Assembly (NCBI GenBank): GCA_036654795.1
Contig: JAVVRI010000028.1
Coordinates: 1-21,796 of the forward strand
DNA: 21,796 bases
Direction of reading: 5' to 3'
Origin: JAVVRI01 sp036654795
Lineage (GTDB): Bacteria; Bacteroidota; Bacteroidia; Bacteroidales; Tannerellaceae
The position numbers and the translations under genes were made by a program. How positions within the stretch are numbered: the stretch's first letter is position 1; each line of letters begins with the position of its first letter. Below the pieces are notes generated by a model. The model had not been told where the DNA came from and ran no database searches. It saw only the letters and a list, made by a program, of their open reading frames with translations. This document shows positions 7,553 through 15,645 of the stretch, piece after piece.

Positions 7553-8137
7553 ATGAAGCAAGTTATTACACACAGTATAAAGAAGGAAGAGATTGCTCTG
7601 CTGCCTATAGAGGCCTTTTCCGGACGTATCATCGTGATCGACACGGAGCAGGATGCCGAAAAGGCAGTAGATTATCTGCTGCAATTTCCGAGCTTGGGCT
7701 TCGACACGGAAACGCGTCCTAGCTTTAAGAAAGGCAACAATTATAAGATAGCGTTGATGCAAATATCAACCTACGAGGCCTGTTTCCTCTTTCGCCTGAA
7801 TCATATCGGCAGCATTACACCCGCAATAGAACGCTTGCTGACGGACGAACATACCCAGAAAATAGGCCTTTCGCTTCGTGACGATTTTGCAGCTATGCGC
7901 AAGCGGACGGAGGTGGAGCCGGTTAACTTTCTGGATTTACAAAACTATGTGGGCGACTTCGGTATAGAAGATGCCAGCCTACAAAAGATATATGCCATCC
8001 TTTTCAATAAGAAAATATCGAAAGGACAACGGCTTAGCAATTGGGAAGCCGATGTGTTGAGCGACTCACAAAAGAAGTATGCTGCGCTCGACGCGTGGGC
8101 ATGCTTGGAAATCTATAAATATTTGAATCAAGCATAA
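7553..8137 (+). CDS. DEDDy-type 3'-5' exonuclease domain protein
   Basis: A 194-residue, single-domain RNase D/DnaQ-like exonuclease. Exo I is GFDTETRPSF with Asp51 and Glu53. Exo II is in IGLSLRDDFAAM. Exo III is YAALDAWACLEIY with Tyr176 and Asp180, giving the DEDDy arrangement. The family uses two metal ions to remove nucleotides from 3' ends of RNA or DNA. There is no HRDC or polymerase domain, so it resembles the short stand-alone exonucleases of Bacteroidetes. It sits between the DUF5063 gene and an rRNA methyltransferase whose ATG follows its TAA with no gap. An RNA-processing role fits the neighbour, but the substrate cannot be told from sequence. Confidence 0.88.
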   Translation: MKQVITHSIKKEEIALLPIEAFSGRIIVIDTEQDAEKAVDYLLQFPSLGFDTETRPSFKKGNNYKIALMQISTYEACFLFRLNHIGSITPAIERLLTDEHTQKIGLSLRDDFAAMRKRTEVEPVNFLDLQNYVGDFGIEDASLQKIYAILFNKKISKGQRLSNWEADVLSDSQKKYAALDAWACLEIYKYLNQA

Positions 8138-9322
8138 ATGAAGGAGTGTAAAGTGTTTTTAAAGCCTAAGAAGGAGGAGTCTCTGTTACGTTTTCATCCG
8201 TGGGTATTCTCAGGAGCGATCCAAGCCATCGAGGGTGCTCCCGAAGAAGGAGACGTGGTGGAGGTATATGGTACAGGGCAGCGCTTTCTGGGTGTTGGGC
8301 ATTATCAGATAGGTAGTATTTCTGTGCGTATCTTGTCGTTCAAGCCCATTGCGATTGATGCTGCCTTCTGGCAGGAGCGTATCGGCGTGGCTTACGCCAT
8401 GCGCCAAGTACTCGGACTGACGGGGGTAGAAGGTAATAACACGTTTCGCCTGATTCATGGCGAGGGGGACAACCTGCCCGGATTGGTGATAGACATGTAT
8501 GCCCATACGGCCGTCATGCAGGCGCATTCTGTAGGCATGCACTATGCCCGTCACGAAATAGCAGAAGCTTTAAAGGTTGTGCTGGGCGATACCTTGCAAA
8601 ATATTTATTATAAGTCTGAAGCCACCCTGCCATACATGGCGAATTTGGGGACAGAGGATGGCTACCTGTATGGTGGCGAAGTGGAAGATGTTGCTTTGGA
8701 AAACGGTCTCCGGTTCTGTGTGGACTGGCAGAAGGGGCAAAAGACCGGCTTCTTCGTAGATCAGCGAGAGAATCGCTCGTTGTTGGAGCATTACTCCAAA
8801 GGCCGTTCCGTATTAAATATGTTTTGCTATACCGGAGGCTTTTCTTTTTACGCCATGCGCGGTGACGCCAAAGTGGTGCATTCGGTGGACAGCTCCGCCA
8901 AAGCCATTGCGATGACGAAAAAGAATGTGGAACTCAACTTCCCCGACGACCCGCGCCATGAAGCATTTGCCGAAGATGCCTTCAAATACTTGGAAAAGAT
9001 GGGCAGCAATTACGACCTTATCATTCTGGATCCTCCTGCCTTTGCCAAACATAAGAACGTGTTGCGTAACGCCTTGCAGGGCTATCGTAAGCTAAACGCT
9101 GTTGCGTTCGACAAAATTAAACCGGGGGGCATCCTCTTTACCTTCTCCTGCTCGCAGGTAGTTACAAAGGAGAATTTCCGTCTGGCTGTCTTTAGCGCAG
9201 CCGCTCAGTCAGGCCGAAATGTGCGCATTCTGCATCAATTGACGCAGCCTGCCGACCATCCGGTCAACATCTACCATCCCGAAGGTGAATACCTAAAAGG
9301 ATTGGTGCTTTATGTAGAATAG
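8138..9322 (+). CDS. rlmI: RlmI-like class I SAM-dependent 23S rRNA methyltransferase
   Basis: A 394-residue protein with an N-terminal PUA domain at about residues 1-80 (VFLKPKKEESLLRFHPWVFSGAI), a central RlmI-type domain (NTFRLIHGEGDNLPGLVID) and a Rossmann methyltransferase domain from about 190. SAM motif I is VLNMFCYTGGFSFYA, the acidic motif VHSVDSS follows, and motif IV is ILDPPAFAKHK. FTFSCSQVV carries the cysteine expected of m5C enzymes. E. coli RlmI makes m5C1962 in 23S rRNA; the same target is probable here. Its ATG directly abuts the exonuclease stop, and cysK starts 23 bases downstream. Confidence 0.88.
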   Translation: MKECKVFLKPKKEESLLRFHPWVFSGAIQAIEGAPEEGDVVEVYGTGQRFLGVGHYQIGSISVRILSFKPIAIDAAFWQERIGVAYAMRQVLGLTGVEGNNTFRLIHGEGDNLPGLVIDMYAHTAVMQAHSVGMHYARHEIAEALKVVLGDTLQNIYYKSEATLPYMANLGTEDGYLYGGEVEDVALENGLRFCVDWQKGQKTGFFVDQRENRSLLEHYSKGRSVLNMFCYTGGFSFYAMRGDAKVVHSVDSSAKAIAMTKKNVELNFPDDPRHEAFAEDAFKYLEKMGSNYDLIILDPPAFAKHKNVLRNALQGYRKLNAVAFDKIKPGGILFTFSCSQVVTKENFRLAVFSAAAQSGRNVRILHQLTQPADHPVNIYHPEGEYLKGLVLYVE

Positions 9323-9345
9323 GAACCGTTATAATTGTGATAAGG

Positions 9346-10278
9346 ATGGAAAAGATTGCAAAGCAACTGACCGACTTAGTCGGTAACACTCCGTTATTGG
9401 AGCTTTCCAAATTGAATGCCGGTAAGCCATTGGGTGCTCGCTTACTTGCTAAGCTGGAATATTTCAATCCGGCCGGCAGCGTGAAGGATCGTGTTGCCTT
9501 GGCGATGATAGAAGATGCGGAAGCAAAAGGAGTATTAACTCCCGGCGCTACCATCATCGAGCCTACCAGCGGCAATACTGGCGTAGGGTTGGCGTTTGTC
9601 TCGGCCTCGAAAGGCTACAAGCTGGTTCTTACGATGCCCGAAACTATGAGCCTAGAGCGGCGTAATCTGCTGAAAGCTTTGGGGGCTATACTTGTGCTGA
9701 CTCCGGGTGCGGAGGGGATGAAGGGCGCTATTGGCAGAGCGGAAGCGCTTCGCGACGAAACGCCCGGCTCAGTTATCCTGCAACAGTTTGAAAATCCGGC
9801 TAACCCTGCTATACATGTCCGTACCACCGCTCAAGAAATATGGAGAGATACGGACGGAAAGGTGGATATCTTCGTGGCCTGTGTGGGTACGGGTGGAACT
9901 ATCAGCGGCGTAGGAGCCGGCCTGAAGGCGCATAATCCGAAGGTACACATCGTGGCGGTAGAGCCGGCGAATAGTCCGGTTCTCTCCGGAGGAAAACCGG
10001 GACCGCATAAAATACAAGGAATTGGTGCAGGCTTCATCCCTAAAATATATGACGCAACCGTGGTAGACGAAGTCGTATCTGTAGAAGACGATGATGCGAT
10101 TCTTACCGCCCGTAAACTGGCTCAAAGGGAAGGTTTGCTGGTTGGCATCTCTTCCGGCGCTGCTGTTTGCGTTGCCGTTAAGTTGGCTCAACAGCCGGAG
10201 CATGCAGGCAAGACGATTGTAGTCCTACTGCCTGATACGGGTGAACGTTACCTTTCCACCCAACTATTCGATATTTAG
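9346..10278 (+). CDS. cysK: Cysteine synthase A (O-acetylserine sulfhydrylase)
   Basis: A 310-residue fold type II PLP enzyme. I chose ATG 9346 (MEKIAKQLTDLVGNTPLLELS) over an in-frame GTG at 9337, because the shorter form matches the usual family start. The PLP lysine is Lys47 in NPAGSVKDRVAL; the substrate loop EPTSGNTG and the phosphate-binding GTGGTISG are intact, as is ISSGAAV near the end. It converts O-acetylserine and sulfide to cysteine. It is last in the DUF5063-exonuclease-rlmI-cysK unit and is followed by the trp operon, which has its own promoter. The C-terminal DTGERYLSTQLF is typical of CysK. Confidence 0.95.
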   Translation: MEKIAKQLTDLVGNTPLLELSKLNAGKPLGARLLAKLEYFNPAGSVKDRVALAMIEDAEAKGVLTPGATIIEPTSGNTGVGLAFVSASKGYKLVLTMPETMSLERRNLLKALGAILVLTPGAEGMKGAIGRAEALRDETPGSVILQQFENPANPAIHVRTTAQEIWRDTDGKVDIFVACVGTGGTISGVGAGLKAHNPKVHIVAVEPANSPVLSGGKPGPHKIQGIGAGFIPKIYDATVVDEVVSVEDDDAILTARKLAQREGLLVGISSGAAVCVAVKLAQQPEHAGKTIVVLLPDTGERYLSTQLFDI

Positions 10279-10284
10279 AACGAT

Positions 10285-10334
10285 TGCATCAAAACGCCGA
10301 CTTGGTTCTTTGGTGCATTCTCGCGTTAAGCGAG
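10285..10334 (+). terminator. Possible cysK 3' hairpins
   Basis: Two small stems follow cysK: TGCATCAAA (10285-10293) with TTTGGTGCA (10309-10317, one G-U), and CTCGC/GCGAG around a 5-base loop (10320-10334). No strong T-run follows directly, so this may be a weak terminator or an RNA-processing site. Confidence 0.35.
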
Positions 10335-10372
10335 TCTCGTATGACTTGTTTTTGAAATAAATATCCAAAACG

Positions 10373-10403
10373 TTTGCTGTTTGTAAAGGAATACATATAT
10401 TTG
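10373..10403 (+). promoter_or_regulatory. trp operon promoter
   Basis: A -33 element TTTG (10373-10376) and a -7 element TATATTTG (10396-10403) are separated by 19 bases, matching the Bacteroides sigma-ABfr pattern (TTTG, about 19-21 bases, TAnnTTTG). It is the only promoter in the window where both elements are visible at good spacing. It would start transcription a few bases downstream, just before the leader peptide ATG at 10427. Confidence 0.72.
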
Positions 10404-10426
10404 CGGTCGTAATAAACAAAAAAGAA

Positions 10427-10486
10427 ATGAGAACAATGTTAGTAAATACATATTGGTGGCGCTCCCTACAACTCAAAAGGTCGTAA
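10427..10486 (+). CDS. trpL: trp operon leader peptide with tandem Trp codons
   Basis: A 19-codon ORF encoding MRTMLVNTYWWRSLQLKRS, starting 24 bases after the -7 element and ending 36 bases before the terminator stem. The two adjacent UGG codons (10454-10459) are preceded by Tyr. Tandem Trp codons in a short ORF just upstream of a terminator and the trp genes are the hallmark of ribosome-mediated attenuation, as in enteric trpL: scarce charged tRNA-Trp would stall the ribosome at these codons. It is too short for ordinary gene callers. A second in-frame ATG at 10436 is possible. There is no Shine-Dalgarno site, only an A-rich stretch, as is usual for Bacteroidetes. Confidence 0.8.
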   Translation: MRTMLVNTYWWRSLQLKRS

Positions 10487-10522
10487 GGAACGAAGGCTTG
10501 TATATATTTATATCCATAATAT

Positions 10523-10568
10523 AAACGAAAAGAGGTCTGTCGCACTTGCGGCAGGCCTCTTTTCGTTT
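10523..10568 (+). terminator. trp attenuator terminator hairpin
   Basis: The arm 10523-10543 pairs with 10548-10568 over 21 bp, with two G-U wobbles and a 4-base loop (ACUU). The 5' arm starts AAACGAAAAGAGG; the 3' arm ends CCTCTTTTCGTTT, so U-rich sequence lies within the 3' arm. The trpB ATG is 50 bases further on. The antiterminator is not obvious: AGGCUUGU at 10494-10501 could pair with GCAGGCCU in the 3' arm (8 bp), far weaker than the terminator. Confidence 0.8.
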
Positions 10569-10618
10569 ATGTGCCGTTTATGATGCCTTGAAATAATAAT
10601 TTAAAAACATAAAAACAG

Positions 10619-11806
10619 ATGAAAACATATCAAGTAAATGAAGAGGGATATTATGGTGAGTTTGGCGGAGCATACATTCCGGAGATACTTCACCGGTGCG
10701 TGGATGAGCTTCGAAGCAATTACCTTAAAATAATGGAAAGTGAAAGTTTTCGCCATGAGTACGAGGAGCTGCTACGCGACTATGTTGGCCGCCCTTCCCC
10801 CCTCTATCTTGCCCATCGCATGAGCGAGAAGTATGGTTGCAAAATCTATCTGAAACGGGAGGACTTGAACCATACCGGTGCCCACAAGATTAACAACACC
10901 GTCGGTCAAATCCTCTTGGCACGGCGCATGGGGAAAACGCGTATCATTGCCGAGACAGGAGCCGGTCAGCATGGTGTTGCCACGGCTACCGTTTGCGCCT
11001 TGATGAATATGGAGTGTATTGTCTACATGGGGCAGACGGATATTGAGCGCCAACATGTTAATGTTCAGAAAATGCAGTTGCTAGGGGCTACCGTAGTACC
11101 GGTTACGTCCGGTAACATGACGTTGAAGGATGCAACGAACGAGGCCATCCGCGACTGGTGCTGCCACCCTTCGGATACCTATTATATCATAGGCTCCACC
11201 GTTGGGCCGCATCCTTACCCCGACATGGTGGCACGTTTGCAATCGGTCATCAGTGAGGAGATACGCAAGCAATTGCTTGCCCATGAGGGGCGCGATTATC
11301 CGGATTATCTGATTGCCTGTGTAGGTGGTGGCAGCAATGCAGCGGGTACGATCTATCACTATGTTGACGATGAGCGGGTAAAGATTGTGCTGGCTGAGGC
11401 TGGTGGTAAAGGCATCTGCTCCGGAATGAGTGCCGCTACGCTACATCTTGGCAAGAAGGGGATTATCCATGGTGCGCGTACCCTTGTGATGCAAAATGAG
11501 GATGGGCAGATAGAGGAACCTTATTCCATCTCCGCCGGACTGGACTATCCGGGTATCGGGCCGCTGCACGCCAACCTTTCTACCTGCCACAGAGCAACCG
11601 TTTTAGCGGTGAATGATGACGAAGCGCTGGCTGCTGCCTACCGCCTTACCCGTATGGAGGGGATTATCCCCGCGCTTGAAAGTGCGCATGCGCTGGGTGC
11701 TTTGGAGAAGATCGACTTCCAAGCAACTGACATTGTGGTGCTGACCGTCTCCGGTCGTGGCGACAAGGATATGGACACGTATCTTTCTAATTATCCCACC
11801 TTATGA
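10619..11806 (+). CDS. trpB: Tryptophan synthase beta chain
   Basis: A 395-residue TrpB1-type enzyme, close to the usual 397. The PLP Schiff-base lysine is Lys90 in HTGAHKINN; the catalytic glutamate is Glu112 in AETGAGQHG; the phosphate-binding GGGSNAAG and the C-terminal VSGRGDKDMDTY are intact. GEFGGAYIPE near residues 13-22 matches the N-terminal family motif. It condenses indole, channelled from TrpA, with serine. It is the first structural gene after the leader and terminator, and its last 4 bases overlap the trpE start (ATGA), suggesting coupled translation. The order with trpB first and trpA last separates the two synthase subunits, as is normal in Bacteroidetes. Confidence 0.97.
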   Translation: MKTYQVNEEGYYGEFGGAYIPEILHRCVDELRSNYLKIMESESFRHEYEELLRDYVGRPSPLYLAHRMSEKYGCKIYLKREDLNHTGAHKINNTVGQILLARRMGKTRIIAETGAGQHGVATATVCALMNMECIVYMGQTDIERQHVNVQKMQLLGATVVPVTSGNMTLKDATNEAIRDWCCHPSDTYYIIGSTVGPHPYPDMVARLQSVISEEIRKQLLAHEGRDYPDYLIACVGGGSNAAGTIYHYVDDERVKIVLAEAGGKGICSGMSAATLHLGKKGIIHGARTLVMQNEDGQIEEPYSISAGLDYPGIGPLHANLSTCHRATVLAVNDDEALAAAYRLTRMEGIIPALESAHALGALEKIDFQATDIVVLTVSGRGDKDMDTYLSNYPTL

Positions 11807-13206
11807 AATACACATTCAAGACCATTAGCAAGCAGGTTTTGGGCGACCTTCATACGCCGGTCAGTATTTACCTGAAAGTCCGAGATATGTATCCCGAATC
11901 GGCCTTGTTGGAAAGTTCCGACTTCCACGGAAACGAGAACAGTCTTTCCTATATTGCTCTCTGTCCGTTGGCCAGCATCGGCATAAACCGTGGGGAGTGT
12001 ACTACTACCTTTCCGGATGGTGTGCGCGAAGTGACGCCGATCACTGAGGCTTTAACCGTGTCCGATGCCATGAATGCCTTCCTCGACCGCTATCGGGTGA
12101 CGGGGGCAGACAGGAAAACAGCCGGCCTTTTCGGCTATACTGCCTTCGATGCTGTGCGTTACTTTGAACATATTCCCGTCATGGAGGCACACCACGAAGA
12201 AAATGATGCGCCGGACATGCTCTACATATTATATAAGTACACTCTCCTTTTCAACCACTTTAAGAATGAGTTGACCATGGTAGAGCTGCTCTCCGAAGGG
12301 GAAAAGGATCATCTGAAGGAGATTGAAACCTTGTTGGACAATCGCAACTATGCCTCTTACAACTTTCGTACACATGGATTGGAAACGTCTCCTGTTACTG
12401 GAGAAGAATATAAAGAGATGGTGCGTCAAGGCATCCGCCACTGCCTGCGTGGGGATGTGTTTCAGATTGTACTCAGCCGCCGATTCGAACAACCTTTTCG
12501 GGGAGATGACTTCAAGGTCTATCGCGCTCTTCGAAGTATTAATCCTTCTCCTTATCTCTTCTATTTCGACTTTGGCGGCTATCGTATCTTTGGTTCTTCA
12601 CCGGAGACGCATTGCAAGGTGGCGGACGGACGAATCAGCATCGACCCGATTGCCGGTACGGCCTTTCGTACAGGAGAGGTGGCACTGGACAAGCAGCGTA
12701 CCGAAGCGCTACTGGCCGACCCGAAGGAGAACGCCGAACATGTCATGCTGGTTGACCTGGCACGCAACGATCTTAGTCGAAATGCTCACGATGTGCGGGT
12801 GGATTTCTATAAGGAGGTGCAGTATTACAGCCATGTGATCCACCTTGTTTCCCGCGTCAGCGGCGAGCTGAATGTCGGAAGCAATCCGGTGAAAAGCTTT
12901 ATCGACACCTTTCCGGCCGGCACGCTGAGCGGTGCGCCGAAAGTGCGCGCCATGCAGTTGATTACTGAGCTTGAGCGTCATAACCGCGGAGCCTATGGCG
13001 GTTGCATCGGTTTTATCGGCTTCGACGGCGAGTTGAATCAGGCTATCACGATCCGTTCCTTCGTAAGTAGGGGAGGCGTGCTTTACTATCAGGCGGGTGC
13101 CGGCATTGTGGCTAAAAGCGATGCGGAGCGGGAGTTACAAGAGGTAAACAATAAGTTGGGCGCTCTCCAGAAGGCCATCCTATTGGCTGAAAAACTGAAA
13201 AACTAA
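11803..13206 (+). CDS. trpE: Anthranilate synthase component I
   Basis: A 467-residue chorismate-utilising enzyme, shorter than the roughly 520 of enteric TrpE but usual for Bacteroidetes. The LLES motif (residues 35-38), which in TrpE forms part of the tryptophan feedback-inhibition site, is present, so the enzyme is probably inhibited by Trp. The catalytic domain shows VFQIVLSRRFEQPF, the IDPIAGTAFRTG motif, LVDLARNDLSR, TFPAGTLSGAPKVRAM and YGGCIGFIGFDG. It makes anthranilate from chorismate using ammonia from TrpG. It overlaps trpB by 4 bases and is followed by trpG after a 35-base gap. Confidence 0.96.
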   Translation: MKYTFKTISKQVLGDLHTPVSIYLKVRDMYPESALLESSDFHGNENSLSYIALCPLASIGINRGECTTTFPDGVREVTPITEALTVSDAMNAFLDRYRVTGADRKTAGLFGYTAFDAVRYFEHIPVMEAHHEENDAPDMLYILYKYTLLFNHFKNELTMVELLSEGEKDHLKEIETLLDNRNYASYNFRTHGLETSPVTGEEYKEMVRQGIRHCLRGDVFQIVLSRRFEQPFRGDDFKVYRALRSINPSPYLFYFDFGGYRIFGSSPETHCKVADGRISIDPIAGTAFRTGEVALDKQRTEALLADPKENAEHVMLVDLARNDLSRNAHDVRVDFYKEVQYYSHVIHLVSRVSGELNVGSNPVKSFIDTFPAGTLSGAPKVRAMQLITELERHNRGAYGGCIGFIGFDGELNQAITIRSFVSRGGVLYYQAGAGIVAKSDAERELQEVNNKLGALQKAILLAEKLKN

Positions 13207-13241
13207 GACAAGTGTTATAGAAATACAAGCACAGAAAGAAG

Positions 13242-13808
13242 ATGAAAAAGATATTACTACTGGATAACTATGATTCCTTTACCTACAACTTACTGCATAT
13301 CTTACGGGAGTTGGGTGCAGAGGCGGAGGTACACCGCAACGATTGTTTGCCTCTTGATGAGGTGGAGCGTTTTGATAAGATACTTCTTTCCCCCGGTCCC
13401 GGCATTCCGAGTGAGGCGGGCATACTGTTGCCCCTAATCCGGCGCTATGCTGCGACAAAGAGCATTTTGGGTGTCTGTCTGGGCGAACAGGCTATAGGCG
13501 AAGCCTTCGGAGCGAAGCTGACGAACCTCACGGAGGTGCATCACGGCATTTGTTCGGACATCCGCCTCCTTGCCTCCGATCCGCTTTTTGCCGGATTGGA
13601 ACCGGGTTTTCGCGCCGGACGCTATCACTCTTGGGTGGTTTCGCGGGAGAGCTTTCCGGAATGTCTGGAAATCACTGCCGAGGATGTGGATGAGCAGCAG
13701 ATCATGGCGCTCCGCCACCGTAGGTATGACGTCCGTGGCATTCAATTCCATCCCGAATCCGTCCTTACACCTCAAGGTAAAACAATTATAAAGAACTGGT
13801 TGAAATGA
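13242..13808 (+). CDS. trpG: Anthranilate synthase component II (glutamine amidotransferase)
   Basis: A 188-residue class I glutamine amidotransferase. It starts MKKILLLDNYDSFTYNL with the SPGPGIP oxyanion-region motif (residues 50-56). The nucleophile is Cys79 in GVCLGEQ, and His170 and Glu172 in QFHPES complete the triad. The residue after GVCLG is Glu82, where many TrpG/PabA proteins have His; this position is not catalytic. It supplies ammonia to TrpE. Because it follows trpE in the trp operon, TrpG rather than PabA is the likely identity, although such subunits sometimes serve both anthranilate and 4-aminobenzoate synthesis. Confidence 0.95.
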   Translation: MKKILLLDNYDSFTYNLLHILRELGAEAEVHRNDCLPLDEVERFDKILLSPGPGIPSEAGILLPLIRRYAATKSILGVCLGEQAIGEAFGAKLTNLTEVHHGICSDIRLLASDPLFAGLEPGFRAGRYHSWVVSRESFPECLEITAEDVDEQQIMALRHRRYDVRGIQFHPESVLTPQGKTIIKNWLK

Positions 13809-13830
13809 AACGAGCATACAAATTATTCAG

Positions 13831-14826
13831 ATGAAAAATATACTATATCGTCTGTTCGAACATCAGTATCTTGGCCGTGGTGAAGCGCACGAGATCATGC
13901 AACAGATAGCTTTCGGACAATACAATGATGCGCAGATAGCCAGCCTCGTGACGGTCTTCTTGATGCGCAATATCTCAGTAGAAGAACTCAGTGGTTTTCG
14001 CGAGGCGCTGATAGATATGCGTCTTCCGGTAAACCTCAGTGCCTACCGCCCTATCGACATTGTCGGCACGGGAGGTGATGGTAAGAATACCTTCAATATT
14101 AGTACGGCCGCCTGCTTTGTTGTGGCGGGAGCGGGATATAATGTGGTTAAACACGGTAACTATGGCGCTACCTCAGTGAGCGGTGCCAGCAATGTGATGG
14201 AGCAGCACGGGGTGCGGTTTACTAACGAGATTGGTCGCCTCGAACGTTCGATGGAGGCTTGCCATTTGGCCTACCTGCATGCTCCTCTTTTTAACCCTGC
14301 GCTGAAGGCAGTGGCTCCTGTAAGGAAGAGCCTTGGGGTGCGTACTTTTTTTAATATGCTTGGTCCGTTGGTTAATCCGGCAATGCCCACTTATCAGTTG
14401 CTGGGCGTTTATAACCTGCCGTTGCTACGCCTTTACAGCTATACCTATCAAGAGAGCGGCACGCGCTTTGCCGTTGTGCATAGCTTGGACGGTTATGATG
14501 AAATCTCGCTTACGGCGGACTTCAAAGTCTCGATGGCCGAGAAGGAGAAACTGTATAGTCCGGAGATGCTCGGCTTTTCGCGTATCCGGGAAGCTGAGCT
14601 GGATGGGGGTGAGACGGTGGCCGAAGCCTCTGCCATCTTCGACCGTGTACTGGAAGGTACAGCTACAGAGTCACAAACCAATTGTGTGGTGGTGAATGCT
14701 GCTTTTGCCATCCAAGTAATCCATCCGGAGAAGCCGATAGCAGATTGTATCGCGGAGGCGCGCGAATCTCTAGATAGCGGACGTGCCATGCAAGTGCTTT
14801 GTACTTTCATTCAATTAAACGAATAG
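13831..14826 (+). CDS. trpD: Anthranilate phosphoribosyltransferase
   Basis: A 331-residue enzyme, typical length. The glycine-rich PRPP motif is GTGGDGKNTFNIST at about residues 76-89, followed by VVKHGNYGATSVSG and the NVMEQHGV segment; FNPALKAVAPVRKSLGVRTFFNMLGPLVNP is the characteristic anthranilate-binding and hinge region. It transfers the phosphoribosyl group from PRPP to anthranilate. There is no fused TrpG domain, unlike the enteric TrpGD fusion. It lies 22 bases after trpG and 9 bases before trpC. Confidence 0.96.
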   Translation: MKNILYRLFEHQYLGRGEAHEIMQQIAFGQYNDAQIASLVTVFLMRNISVEELSGFREALIDMRLPVNLSAYRPIDIVGTGGDGKNTFNISTAACFVVAGAGYNVVKHGNYGATSVSGASNVMEQHGVRFTNEIGRLERSMEACHLAYLHAPLFNPALKAVAPVRKSLGVRTFFNMLGPLVNPAMPTYQLLGVYNLPLLRLYSYTYQESGTRFAVVHSLDGYDEISLTADFKVSMAEKEKLYSPEMLGFSRIREAELDGGETVAEASAIFDRVLEGTATESQTNCVVVNAAFAIQVIHPEKPIADCIAEARESLDSGRAMQVLCTFIQLNE

Positions 14827-14835
14827 ACAATCACC

Positions 14836-15645
14836 ATGAAAGATATACTACAAGAAATAATTGCCTGCAAACGCATCGAAGTGGACGATCAGCGAGAGGC
14901 CGTAAGCCTTAATATGTTGCTAGCGCTTGCCAGTGAGCAGATGAGCCGGCCGACGCGCTCCATGCGTATGGCGCTTGCCGCTTCTCCTTCCGGCATTATT
15001 GCCGAGTTTAAACGAAAAAGCCCTTCTAAAGGCTGGTTGCATGCGGACGCTACGGTGTCGGATATCCTCCCGGCCTACGAACGAGCGGGGGCTGCGGCCT
15101 GCTCAGTGTTGACCGATGAACATTTTTTCGGTGGTGCGCTGGGCGATTTGAAGCAGGCGCGACAGAAGGTGGATCTGCCTCTGTTGCGTAAGGATTTCAT
15201 TGTTGATGAGTATCAGCTTTATCAAGCCCGCGCTATGGGGGCAGACGCAGTGTTGTTGATTGCTGCTTGCCTTACGCCCGACCGTTGCCTTGAGTTGACC
15301 GTTTTGGCGCATGCACTCGATCTGGAAGTGTTGCTGGAAGTACATACCGAAGAAGAGTTTGCCCATATCAACCCGCAGATTGATATGCTTGGCATCAACA
15401 ACCGTCACCTCGGAACCTTTCAAACGGAGGTGGAAAACTCTTTCCGCTTGTCCGCTGTGATTAAACAGCGGACGGGAGAGGAGTCCATCCCTCTACTTGT
15501 TTCTGAAAGTGGTATTCCCGATCCGGTTGTTGCTCGTCGCTTGCGCGATTGCGGTTTTCGTGGTTTACTGATTGGCGAGACTTTCATGAAGAGTCCGCAT
15601 CCGGGCGATGCTCTATCTGCATTTATAGGAGGGATGCTATGTTGA
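14836..15645 (+). CDS. trpC: Indole-3-glycerol-phosphate synthase
   Basis: A 269-residue TIM barrel, not fused to TrpF (the enteric form is). Motifs are MKDILQEIIACKRIEV at the start, IIAEFKRKSPSKGWL near residues 54-68 with the catalytic Lys/Glu region, SVLTDEHFFGG, LPLLRKDFIVDEYQLYQARAMGADAVLLI, LEVLLEVHTEEE and LGINNRHLGTF, ending in VSESGIP and LIGETFM. It closes the ring of CdRP to form indole-3-glycerol phosphate. Its stop codon overlaps the trpF start by 7 bases. Confidence 0.96.
   Translation: MKDILQEIIACKRIEVDDQREAVSLNMLLALASEQMSRPTRSMRMALAASPSGIIAEFKRKSPSKGWLHADATVSDILPAYERAGAAACSVLTDEHFFGGALGDLKQARQKVDLPLLRKDFIVDEYQLYQARAMGADAVLLIAACLTPDRCLELTVLAHALDLEVLLEVHTEEEFAHINPQIDMLGINNRHLGTFQTEVENSFRLSAVIKQRTGEESIPLLVSESGIPDPVVARRLRDCGFRGLLIGETFMKSPHPGDALSAFIGGMLC

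Noticed and set aside
9337..9345. GTG start for cysK at 9337
   Set aside because: The ATG 9 bases later gives the normal CysK start; there is no ribosome-binding evidence for the GTG.
9769..10203. A 144-codon minus-strand frame within cysK
   Set aside because: It is a shadow of cysK, whose catalytic motifs are all on the plus strand.
15549..15638. An N-terminal extension of trpF of 30 codons
   Set aside because: The extra residues are the trpC coding sequence read in another frame; the KVCGM motif begins just after ATG 15639.
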